Source: an uncultured Clostridia bacterium
GTDB lineage: Bacteria > Bacillota > Clostridia > Oscillospirales > CAG-272
NCBI GenBank assembly: GCA_947652805.1
Contig: CANTEM010000078.1
Span: 1 to 5,293, forward strand
DNA length: 5,293 nt
Direction of reading: 5' to 3'
The position numbers and the translations under genes are program-made. Shown here one piece after another: positions 1-5,286 of the stretch. Under the pieces are notes generated by a model. The model did no database searches, was not told the origin of the DNA, and saw only the letters and a program-made list of their open reading frames with translations. Each line of letters begins with the position of its first letter. Position 1 is the stretch's first letter.

Positions 1-322
1 GAAACAACAGCATTTCCCGGTTTAAAAAGAGATAGCACATACCGGAAAATCCGTCGGAGAAAGCTTCTTCTGCCAACGCCCCCATATAACAGTCTGTTTT
101 CTGATAGCTGAACGCATGCCAAAGATTGTTCTGATACATTCGTCTGGGCAGGCAGAAGGCCTTTGCGTCATAATATTCCATATCCGGCGCAAAGGCGGAT
201 AACCATTTAAGCATAAACGGGCGCAGGGGCTTGTCGGTAACCTCCCGGCATTCGCCGAATACCTCCTGCATCTTTTTTCTTGCGGCTTCCTTTTCCTGTT
301 CGCTGATTTTCTTTTTAAACAT
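1..322 (-). CDS. DUF4275-like protein, 5' part (C-terminus outside window)
   Basis: This is the first 107 codons of a gene that continues past the window start. It begins at ATG 320-322 with MFKKKISEQEKEAARKK, a charged helix without a signal peptide, so the protein is probably cytoplasmic. Residues 67-83 (LWHAFSYQKTDCYMGAL), then EEAF at 85-88 and CYLF at 96-99, match the pattern I recall for DUF4275: LWHxFSYEKxDC, a Gly-x-x-Ala-x-x-AF stretch, then CYxF. That family is small (roughly 140-160 residues), so most of the protein is present here. Its function is unknown. An AAAGGG stretch lies about 11 nt upstream of the start. The gene starts 32 nt after the lipoprotein stop with no terminator between, so co-transcription is likely. 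The family call is from memory and was not searched. Confidence 0.7.
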   Translation of the reverse strand, partial: MFKKKISEQEKEAARKKMQEVFGECREVTDKPLRPFMLKWLSAFAPDMEYYDAKAFCLPRRMYQNNLWHAFSYQKTDCYMGALAEEAFSDGFSGMCYLFLNREMLLF

Positions 323-354
323 CTTTAGACTATCCCTTTCTTTTTCCTTTACTG

Positions 355-1407
355 TCACGAAAATGCGTGTTCGCTGACCTCACCAATTTCTCCCCTGGAG
401 AAGTCATAGTAAAGCCCATCATCCACAGTCACATACCAGCCGCCAAGATCGGGCTTGCAAAGCTTGCACAGAAAAACGCCTTCTGCTTCCATTGTATACT
501 GCACTGCACTGCGTCCGCCGAAAAATCCAAAATCCTTTGCAGTAATATCCACGGATACGTCTCCGTTGGTATATGCTGCCCGTGCCAAATCCTGGGCTTC
601 TCCTGCATCTTCCATATAATGACCCAACGTATACCCGGTACCGTTCCATTCCACAGCACGATACAGTCCAAGGCAGTTTATATCGGCATACCAATGTGCA
701 TCAGATGTGTATGCGATGTGTGCACCTGTTTCGGTTGTATAAGCGGTGCAAGCTTCTCCGTTTACTGTGGTCTCTCCCTCAGAAGGACTGACAGCCATAT
801 CCCCGATCAAGGTACGGAAAATTTCTGCGGCAACCGCGTCCGCTCCTTCTACCGTTTGAGACGCCAGCTCCAAGGACAGGTCTTCCGAAAACTGATAGGC
901 AGCACGCACCGTTCCGAATCCCTCCGTCTCCAGCACACTGCTTACCGTACCGGACACCGGATCCGGAACAGGATTTTTCACCAGTCGATATGCTGCACAC
1001 GGCACATATTTTCCGTCGTCCGCATCCCACAGCCACAAATTATAGCAGGATGCCTCCTGTGTTTCGCTGTACACCGTCTGTAAATCTGCATATCCGTCGC
1101 CGTTGATATCCTCACGGGTGAGATTTTCGATTGCGTCGGCTACGGCAGTGTCATACGTAAGGGTTTGCAGCTTTTCTCCTGCGCCGCTGTCATCCCAAAG
1201 GGTGATTGTTCCTTTATCCAGAGAATACAGAAGCTTGATTTCCTTTGAAACATAGAAGGAACCATCATATTCAATTTGATTGCGCCAATCTGTAGCCTGT
1301 TTTGCCGGCGCGGTATCTTCTGCTTTCGTTTTTTCGCCGCAGGCAGTAAGCGGGAGCGCAAGGAAAATGCACAGCGCCAATGCAATTTTTTTGATATTCA
1401 TACTCAT
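355..1407 (-). CDS. Secreted lipoprotein with FG-GAP-like DxNxDGxxDL motif
   Basis: A 350-residue protein that I do not recognise by name. The N-terminus is a lipoprotein signal peptide: KK at residues 6-7, a hydrophobic core at 8-19, and a lipobox L20-T21-A22-C23, so the mature protein should be lipid-anchored on the outer face of the membrane at Cys23. A linker (24-40) follows. Residues 100-110 read DINGDGYADLQ, an EF-hand/FG-GAP-type calcium loop, followed by YNLWLWDADDGKYV (122-135). This pairing of a calcium loop with an aromatic strand resembles surface proteins with one degenerate beta-propeller blade (XAC2610-like). The C-terminal half shows no motif I can name. The start could be M1 (1407) or M3 (1401); AAAGAAAG lies upstream of both at weak Shine-Dalgarno quality. 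No good promoter is visible upstream, and the palindromic repeat sits about 90 nt before the start. It probably heads an operon with the DUF4275-like gene. It may be a sensor or binding protein, but substrate and role cannot be read from the sequence. Confidence 0.85.
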   Translation of the reverse strand: MSMNIKKIALALCIFLALPLTACGEKTKAEDTAPAKQATDWRNQIEYDGSFYVSKEIKLLYSLDKGTITLWDDSGAGEKLQTLTYDTAVADAIENLTREDINGDGYADLQTVYSETQEASCYNLWLWDADDGKYVPCAAYRLVKNPVPDPVSGTVSSVLETEGFGTVRAAYQFSEDLSLELASQTVEGADAVAAEIFRTLIGDMAVSPSEGETTVNGEACTAYTTETGAHIAYTSDAHWYADINCLGLYRAVEWNGTGYTLGHYMEDAGEAQDLARAAYTNGDVSVDITAKDFGFFGGRSAVQYTMEAEGVFLCKLCKPDLGGWYVTVDDGLYYDFSRGEIGEVSEHAFS

Positions 1408-1499
1408 TCACGTGCTTTCTTTGACTTAAAACATGGGAGAAAGGGAGCGGCGCGCAACCTTAAAGGCTCTATAGGGGCAGGCGCAAAGCACCTTCACTC

Positions 1500-1650
1500 A
1501 ATGCCTCCCTTGTGTAAAGGGAGGTGTCATGTCGCAGGCATGACGGAGGGATTGTTTGCAAAAGCTGTCGATTTGCAGATTATTTAAAATGATTATATTA
1601 CAATCCCTCAGTCGCTTTGCGACAGCTCCCTATGCACAAGGGAGCCTTGG
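1500..1650. repeat. MITE/REP-like palindromic element with two hairpin-bearing inverted arms
   Basis: The left arm (about 1502-1555) and the right arm (about 1600-1649) are inverted copies of one another. Read outward to inward, each arm has a CTCCCTTGTG...AGGGAG hairpin, a second short hairpin, and then the shared inner end GAGGGATTGT. Left hairpins: CCTCCCTT/AAGGGAGG (1504-1511 with 1517-1524) and GTCATG/CATGAC (1527-1532 with 1539-1544). Right hairpins: GCTCCCT/AGGGAGC (1624-1630 with 1639-1645) and GTCGC/GCGAC (1611-1615 with 1619-1623). The core 1556-1599 is AT-rich and non-coding. There is no open frame for a transposase, so any mobility would be non-autonomous. I recall similar elements being frequent between genes in Oscillospiraceae genomes; that is memory, not a search. 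No clear target-site duplication is visible. Confidence 0.75.
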
Positions 1651-1685
1651 GTAAATTAACCTGCTTCGCAACTCCAGCTGGGGGC

Positions 1686-1721
1686 TTGGGGATGTATGAA
1701 ACCCTCATTTATAATCCCCAA
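1686..1721. repeat. 8-bp inverted repeat with short inner stem
   Basis: TTGGGGAT (1686-1693) and ATCCCCAA (1714-1721) are perfect reverse complements 20 nt apart. Inside them ATGA (1696-1699) can pair with TCAT (1705-1708), giving a two-part stem. There is no T-run on either side at terminator position. It abuts the T-tract side of the Cys-rich gene's terminator. It may be a remnant of another intergenic element or a secondary RNA fold. Confidence 0.4.
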
Positions 1722-1756
1722 ACAGAAAGAAAGCGGACGCTGTAAGGTCCGCTTCC
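1721..1756 (-). terminator. Rho-independent terminator of the Cys-rich membrane protein gene
   Basis: Read on the minus strand, AAGCGGAC (1754-1747) and GTCCGCTT (1738-1731) form an 8-bp GC-rich stem with an 8-nt loop. The stem is extendable by two pairs, one of them a G-T wobble. It is followed directly by the T-rich run TTCTTTCTGTTT. It begins about 42 nt after the TAA at 1798-1800, the expected place for an intrinsic terminator. Confidence 0.85.
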
Positions 1757-1797
1757 GCATCTATCCACTTTTACTTATGCAAAACGTACCAGTCAGC

Positions 1798-2112
1798 TTA
1801 TGCTTCTTCCGACGCAGCCGCGTCATCGGATGCATCCTCTGCCTCCAGATCGTCCGCATCATCACATGCATCGCATGCGTCGCAGATGCTGCATCCGGGA
1901 GCAAAGTCCTCATCACAGCTGCAAAGGGGATCAAACTCATCTCCGAAGCAATCCTGGCAACAGGTATCACAATCGCCGCAATCAAAAGAAATACGGAAAT
2001 ATTTCTTGAAAAACTTATACAGCAGTGCCGCAGCTGCAACAATCAGCAAGGCAACTCCTGCGGATATCGTAATAATTTTAATCAGGCTTACACGCTTTTC
2101 ATCTTTTCTCAT
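1798..2112 (-). CDS. Small membrane-anchored Cys/Asp-rich protein, function unknown
   Basis: A 104-residue protein that I do not recognise. Residues 1-12 are basic, 13-31 form one transmembrane helix (ITISAGVALLIVAAAALL), and 33-40 are again basic (KFFKKYFR). The rest is a soluble tail with 11 cysteines between 45 and 83: chained CxxC units at 45-48-51, 52-55 and 74-77-80-83, plus C64-x-C66. It ends in a nearly uncharged-to-acidic Ala/Asp/Glu stretch (84-104). Spacing and acidity suggest metal binding or a redox role, but no named zinc-finger or ferredoxin pattern fits, so this is inference. Positive charge flanks both sides of the helix, so orientation is ambiguous. GGAGAA lies 8 nt or so before the ATG at 2110-2112, a good ribosome binding site. 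With its own extended -10 promoter upstream and a terminator downstream it appears to be a single-gene transcription unit. Composition is extreme, but promoter, ribosome site and terminator all agree on this strand and frame. Confidence 0.85.
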   Translation of the reverse strand: MRKDEKRVSLIKIITISAGVALLIVAAAALLYKFFKKYFRISFDCGDCDTCCQDCFGDEFDPLCSCDEDFAPGCSICDACDACDDADDLEAEDASDDAAASEEA

Positions 2113-2196
2113 TGGTTCTTCTCCATACCTTTCCTAAAAATTTAACTGCTTTATCTGCGCCTGCGCGCCAGATGTATCATGCATGGATATATTTAT

Positions 2197-2224
2197 AGTA
2201 TATCACAATTCATGCAAAATGCAA
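2197..2224 (-). promoter_or_regulatory. Extended -10 promoter of the Cys-rich membrane protein gene
   Basis: On the minus strand, -35 TTGCAT (2224-2219), a 16-nt spacer, and -10 TATACT (2202-2197) preceded by TGA, which makes an extended -10. Transcription would start near 2190, leaving a leader of about 78 nt before the ATG at 2112. CATGCATG, a perfect 8-bp palindrome (2178-2185), lies just inside the transcript start. Confidence 0.75.
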
Positions 2225-2250
2225 TACGATTTTGGGATAAATTTTTGCAT
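2212..2250. promoter_or_regulatory. Dyad overlapping and upstream of the -35, possible operator
   Basis: ATGCAAAA (2212-2219) and TTTTGCAT (2243-2250) are perfect reverse complements with centres about 31 nt apart, roughly three helical turns. A further direct copy ATGCAA (2219-2224) overlaps the -35. It sits just after the stop of the HEAT-like gene. No regulator family is recognised, and AT-rich DNA gives such matches by chance fairly often. Confidence 0.3.
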
Positions 2251-2251
2251 A

Positions 2252-2521
2252 TCATTCCAAAGACGATCTTGCCCATACAGCATCTGCCAGGGCTTCCAGA
2301 ATCACCTGCTTTGTCTCGTCAGAAGTTTCCGATGCCGCGGCAGCTACCAGAATCCGCAAACTTTTCAGCCCGCCGATTTGTCCCAGCGCCCGATATACGA
2401 GCCGGTGCACCTGCTCGTCATAGCTTGGGGATAAATGTCGGCGCAGAAGGTCAATATCTCCTCCCGCAGCCGCCTCTTCAATCCGCTTACGGACCACGGA
2501 GTCGATCAATCTATCATGCAT
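2252..2521 (-). CDS. Small HEAT-repeat-like helical protein
   Basis: An 89-residue, all-helical, probably cytoplasmic protein with no signal peptide or membrane segment. Residues 37-61 (QVHRLVYRALGQIGGLKSLRILVAA, with the LG-x-IGG turn) followed by 69-84 (ETKQVILEALADAVWA) look like one and a half HEAT/PBS-lyase-type repeats: helix, LGxIG turn, helix, then the next helix. Such repeats usually mediate protein binding; normal family members carry many more, so this is either a minimal scaffold or an independent small protein. An in-frame TGA two codons upstream of the ATG at 2521 rules out a longer form. The only Shine-Dalgarno candidate, AAAAGGA, ends 12 nt before that ATG, a long spacing. No convincing promoter is visible in the 218-nt gap upstream, so it might depend on read-through from birA. 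No terminator follows before the next promoter. Partner and role are unknown. Confidence 0.65.
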   Translation of the reverse strand: MHDRLIDSVVRKRIEEAAAGGDIDLLRRHLSPSYDEQVHRLVYRALGQIGGLKSLRILVAAAASETSDETKQVILEALADAVWARSSLE

Positions 2522-2686
2522 ATCTGTTCACATTCCTTTTCTTACAATCCAGCCGAAATTTATTTTCTGAAATTCCCACCGATTCATACATTTATTTTTT
2601 GTTTATATGGAAAAAGCGGTTCCTTTTCCACTATCATACTACCATGGATATATGAAAACTGTAAGTATTGATTGTGAATTTTAATG

Positions 2687-2714
2687 AATGTTTTCGTGAA
2701 TGAACGAAAACATT
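2687..2714. promoter_or_regulatory. 11-bp palindrome in the birA/HEAT gap (operator or weak terminator)
   Basis: AATGTTTTCGT (2687-2697) and ACGAAAACATT (2704-2714) are perfect reverse complements around a 6-nt centre. An outer pair AATTTTA (2677-2683) and TAAAATT (2726-2732) extends the symmetry. It lies about 26 nt after the birA stop. As a terminator for birA it is poor: the stem is AT-rich and the minus-strand tail is CATTAAAATTC, not a T-run. The plus-strand side is T-rich, but no plus-strand gene ends here. A repressor binding site for the gene at 2521 is the alternative. Confidence 0.55.
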
Positions 2715-2739
2715 TGTATATTTTGTAAAATTATCCGAT

Positions 2740-3720
2740 TTATTGTTCCGTAAGCCGGATGCTGATTTCACCGGAATGGAGCGTCTGACGCCTACCGTCC
2801 TCCAAACGAACCACCAACCCGCCTGCGTTGTCAATTTCCTCCGCTGCGGCAAGATACGTATGCGTGCCTTGTATACATTTGACGGTTTTGCCAAGGACCA
2901 GCGAATCCCGGCGGTATTCCTTCATCCAGGGACGGGCTGACAGCTCTCCGATAAAGTCGCATAATTCCTCTGCCACTGCTGCGCACAGAGCGCACCGGCG
3001 CACATCGCATCCGGAAAGGGCGCCTGCCACATCGGCAACTGCATCGGGAAAATCCTCCGTGGAACAGTTAATGCCAATGCCCACAACGATTTGCTGGGCA
3101 TGGCTGTTTTCCAGACTGGTTACCGCCTCTGTGAGAATCCCACAAATTTTTTTCCCGTCCAGGAAAACGTCGTTCACCCACTTGATTTTGGCCTCCTTGC
3201 CCGTCAGCCGCCGGACAGCACGTACCACTGCCACTGCTGCCGCACCGGTAATACCTACTGCATCCGCAAGGGAGGCAGACGCAGTAAAAACCAGGCTCAT
3301 ATAAATGCCGGTACCGGGGGGCGAATAAAAGCTCCGTCCCAACCGTCCTCTGCCGGCAGTCTGCTGATCCGCTGTGATCAGCAAAAGTCCCCCGCACTCC
3401 TGTTCTCCTGCCGACAACCGCCGTTTTGCTTCATTATTGGTCGAATCAATCGTATCAAAAGAAACAATGGAAATCTGATCCCGCAGGGACGGCGGCAGAC
3501 ATGCGCCGATTCCCGCGGGGGTGAGCCGGTCTGTCTGCTCTGCCAGCGCATATCCCAAATTGGTCACGCCCTGAATATCGTAGCCGTCTCGGCGCAGCGC
3601 CGTAATGGCTTTCCACACAGCGGCGCGGGAAACCTGGGCCTGCCCTGCCAAAATTTCACCGGACACATATCTGCCCCGATTCTTTTCCAAAATTTCTAAA
3701 ACCTTATCTTTTGCAGCCAT
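2740..3720 (-). CDS. birA: Bifunctional biotin-protein ligase / biotin operon repressor BirA
   Basis: A 326-residue cytoplasmic enzyme that forms biotinyl-5'-AMP from biotin and ATP and transfers biotin to a lysine of biotin carboxyl carrier proteins. In this two-domain class it also binds DNA as a repressor. Residues 4-60 are the winged helix (KVLEILEKNRGRYVSG, then SRAAVWKAITALRRDGY). The ligase domain starts at FDTIDSTNNEAK (88-99). It has the biotinyl-AMP loop GRGRLGR (123-129), the KWVND motif (180-184, with Val replacing the usual Pro), KKICGIL (190-196, with K191 in the catalytic Lys position) and VGIGIN (213-218). The C-terminal SH3-like domain is about 270-326. Length fits the family (about 320). 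I chose ATG 3718-3720 because GGGAG lies 8 nt upstream and MAAKDKVLEIL is the normal N-terminus. An open extension to 3843 overlaps the upstream gene and has no family similarity. It follows the GH20 gene by 16 nt, implying co-transcription. No biotin operator is seen in the window. Confidence 0.95.
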   Translation of the reverse strand: MAAKDKVLEILEKNRGRYVSGEILAGQAQVSRAAVWKAITALRRDGYDIQGVTNLGYALAEQTDRLTPAGIGACLPPSLRDQISIVSFDTIDSTNNEAKRRLSAGEQECGGLLLITADQQTAGRGRLGRSFYSPPGTGIYMSLVFTASASLADAVGITGAAAVAVVRAVRRLTGKEAKIKWVNDVFLDGKKICGILTEAVTSLENSHAQQIVVGIGINCSTEDFPDAVADVAGALSGCDVRRCALCAAVAEELCDFIGELSARPWMKEYRRDSLVLGKTVKCIQGTHTYLAAAEEIDNAGGLVVRLEDGRRQTLHSGEISIRLTEQ

Positions 3721-3736
3721 ATAAACCGCTCCCAGC

Positions 3737-5206
3737 TTATTTTCCGATGATCCGGGCGCACAGAGCGTCTGTATATACAGCCGCCTCCAGCATCCGGTCA
3801 TAGCTGACCCGTTTATCCCGATTCCAGGTATTTTCCATAACATAAGGCAGACGCTGCCGAATTTTCATCTGTTCGTCGGCAAGTCCCGCTTCCAGAGACG
3901 GAAAGGCTTTTTCTACCGTATCTCCCCATGCGTGGAGCTGTCCCCCAAGGATCGCATCTGTGGAATCCAACCGGGTGCAGTTATTGTAGTATGCAGAACT
4001 TTCGGAAATAGAGCCAAAGGAATATACATCCCAGTTGTAGCTGTCCCGGGTGCTGTAATACCAGGTTGGTGTCACAATATAGTTGGGGATCCAGGAGCAG
4101 TTGATCACAGAAAATCCGCTTTGCAGCAGGGACTGCGCAGTTTGGAAGCCGCCGTCCCATACCATGACCGTCACCTGCTTTGGAATCATATCGTTGACGT
4201 ATTTGGAAAATCCCTCCCACACAATGGGTTTTCTGCCGCACTCCAACACAGTCTGCGCCATTTTCGAAATGAAATGACCGAGATACTGGAGCATGACATA
4301 TTCATTGCCGGGAATATCGGGGGCTTCGTTTTCCACTTTATATCCCAGGGAGCGGCCATACTGAATACATTCGTCACAGTCCAGCCACCAACCCATACGG
4401 CCCTCGTCTCCCCCGATGTGAATATATTCCGATTCGGGGAACAGCTCGCACAGCTCCTGGTACAGGCTTTGCATTGCTGCAATGGTTTTTTCATGGAAGC
4501 AAACAATTCCCTTTTCCCCAAAGACCTGGGGATATTTTTGCTGCAAATAGGAAGCATGACCGGGTGCGTCGATTTCCGGCACAAGCTGTACATCCCGGGA
4601 GCGGGCATATGCGCGCAGTTGTTCAATTTCCGCATAGCTGTAGCATCTGTCCGCGCTGGTAGCATCGGGGAATACTTTAGAGGGAAGCGTATAAGCTTCA
4701 TCATCGGAAAAATGGAGCTGCAAGTATTTAACTTTATACAGCCAGCACATATCTATGTATTCCAGCAGCAAGGGCAATGCATGGCGGCTGCGGGCACAGT
4801 CGATCATCAGACCCCGGTATGCGCTTTCCGGCTGATCCCAAACAGTACCCACCTGCACTTGCAGCTTGTCCTCTGCCTTTTTACCCATTTGCAGAAGGGT
4901 GGCAAGGGCATAACGGATGCCCTCTCTGCCGGCGGCATAGATGCAGATTTTGCCGTCGTTACCGGAAAGGATTTTATATTCACCCGGTGCAAAAGAAGTA
5001 TTGGTGATCAGATATATACCTTCTGCATCTGCCGGTGCGGAGGCAGACATCGTACATTCCAGATCCAGTGCCTTTTGTGCGTATGTGCAGAAGGTACGGG
5101 CAGGCTCCTCATAGTCTCCGTAAAAAAGGGCGGGTGCGTACCAGCGCACATGTTCTTCCCCGCAAAAGCCTTTGGGAGAAGGGATAATTTGTGTCAGCAT
5201 TGCCAT
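3737..5206 (-). CDS. Cytoplasmic GH20 beta-N-acetylhexosaminidase
   Basis: A glycoside hydrolase family 20 enzyme, 489 residues from this start, expected to remove terminal beta-linked GlcNAc or GalNAc by substrate-assisted catalysis. Residues 1 to about 120 form the accessory alpha/beta domain. The catalytic barrel begins at YRGLMIDCAR (130-139), with Arg131 in the substrate-binding position. It continues with LQLHFSDDEAY (162-172), PEIDAPGHA (210-218), the signature HIGGDE (263-268; Asp267 polarises the acetamido group, Glu268 is the acid/base), IVWEG (328-332) and LGGQLHAWGD (420-429). No signal peptide or membrane segment is present, so it probably acts on imported oligosaccharides. ATG 5216-5218 is an alternative start four codons upstream, but the only Shine-Dalgarno (AAAGGA) touches it directly. 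That element ends 12 nt before ATG 5204-5206, the same spacing as in the HEAT-like gene. It is promoter-proximal, with birA immediately behind. Substrate specificity (chitobiose, mucin or host glycan pieces) cannot be read. Confidence 0.93.
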   Translation of the reverse strand: MAMLTQIIPSPKGFCGEEHVRWYAPALFYGDYEEPARTFCTYAQKALDLECTMSASAPADAEGIYLITNTSFAPGEYKILSGNDGKICIYAAGREGIRYALATLLQMGKKAEDKLQVQVGTVWDQPESAYRGLMIDCARSRHALPLLLEYIDMCWLYKVKYLQLHFSDDEAYTLPSKVFPDATSADRCYSYAEIEQLRAYARSRDVQLVPEIDAPGHASYLQQKYPQVFGEKGIVCFHEKTIAAMQSLYQELCELFPESEYIHIGGDEGRMGWWLDCDECIQYGRSLGYKVENEAPDIPGNEYVMLQYLGHFISKMAQTVLECGRKPIVWEGFSKYVNDMIPKQVTVMVWDGGFQTAQSLLQSGFSVINCSWIPNYIVTPTWYYSTRDSYNWDVYSFGSISESSAYYNNCTRLDSTDAILGGQLHAWGDTVEKAFPSLEAGLADEQMKIRQRLPYVMENTWNRDKRVSYDRMLEAAVYTDALCARIIGK

Positions 5207-5245
5207 TGTGATAACCATTCCTTTATTGCAAACTTGATTCTCTTG

Positions 5246-5286
5246 TTGACTTGGTTCATTCTATCATAGGTGCATTTCAAAGTCAA
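5246..5286. promoter_or_regulatory. Inverted repeat bracketing the GH20 promoter, possible operator
   Basis: TTGACTT (5246-5252) and AAGTCAA (5280-5286) are perfect 7-bp reverse complements. One covers the -35 and the other the predicted transcription start, so the promoter is bracketed. This is the expected position for a repressor, but the half sites are 27 nt apart and part of the match is forced by the -35 itself. Confidence 0.3.
5258..5286 (-). promoter_or_regulatory. Sigma-A-type promoter of the GH20-birA unit
   Basis: On the minus strand, -35 TTGACT (5286-5281), a 17-nt spacer, and -10 TAGAAT (5263-5258) preceded by TGA (extended -10). Transcription would start near 5251, giving a leader of about 33-45 nt to the GH20 start. 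It is the closest match to consensus in the window. Confidence 0.75.

Larger units (their letters stand above)
1408..1797. other. 390-nt intergenic region rich in hairpins
   Basis: No credible gene lies here; open frames across it are not preceded by a ribosome binding site and run over the repeats. From right to left it holds the terminator of the Cys-rich gene (1721-1756), an 8-bp inverted repeat (1686-1693 with 1714-1721), a short CCAGCTGG palindrome (1674-1681), and the two-arm palindromic element (about 1500-1650). In 1408-1497, the stretch that should hold the lipoprotein promoter, I see only a poor TATAGA with no acceptable -35. Confidence 0.7.

Noticed and set aside
367..1083. A 238-codon plus-strand open frame opposite the lipoprotein gene
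   Set aside because: The minus strand has a lipobox, signal peptide and coherent protein composition; the plus-strand product is Cys/His/Arg-rich shadow-type sequence.
1592..1597. TATAAT on the minus strand inside the palindromic element as a promoter for the lipoprotein
   Set aside because: No acceptable -35 lies 16-18 nt upstream; in AT-rich core DNA this match is expected by chance.
1696..2145. A plus-strand open frame across the Cys-rich gene and its terminator
   Set aside because: It runs through the terminator hairpin and promoter-side leader and has no ribosome site; the minus gene has ribosome site, promoter and terminator in register.
2615..2635. GGAAAAAGCGGTTCCTTTTCC hairpin-like stretch as a terminator or operator
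   Set aside because: The stem is only about six A/T-rich pairs and no T-run follows on either strand.
2640..2700. Promoter for the HEAT-like gene (TATGAT or TCATAT as -10)
   Set aside because: Each -10 candidate pairs only with a poor -35, so no call is supportable.
3721..3843. A 41-codon N-terminal extension of birA
   Set aside because: It overlaps the end of the GH20 gene in another frame, has no ribosome site, and BirA homologues start near the winged helix at 3720.
3932..5269. A 445-codon open frame on the plus strand opposite the GH20 gene
   Set aside because: It mirrors the GH20 gene, has no recognisable motifs or ribosome binding site, and the minus-strand frame carries all GH20 signature residues.
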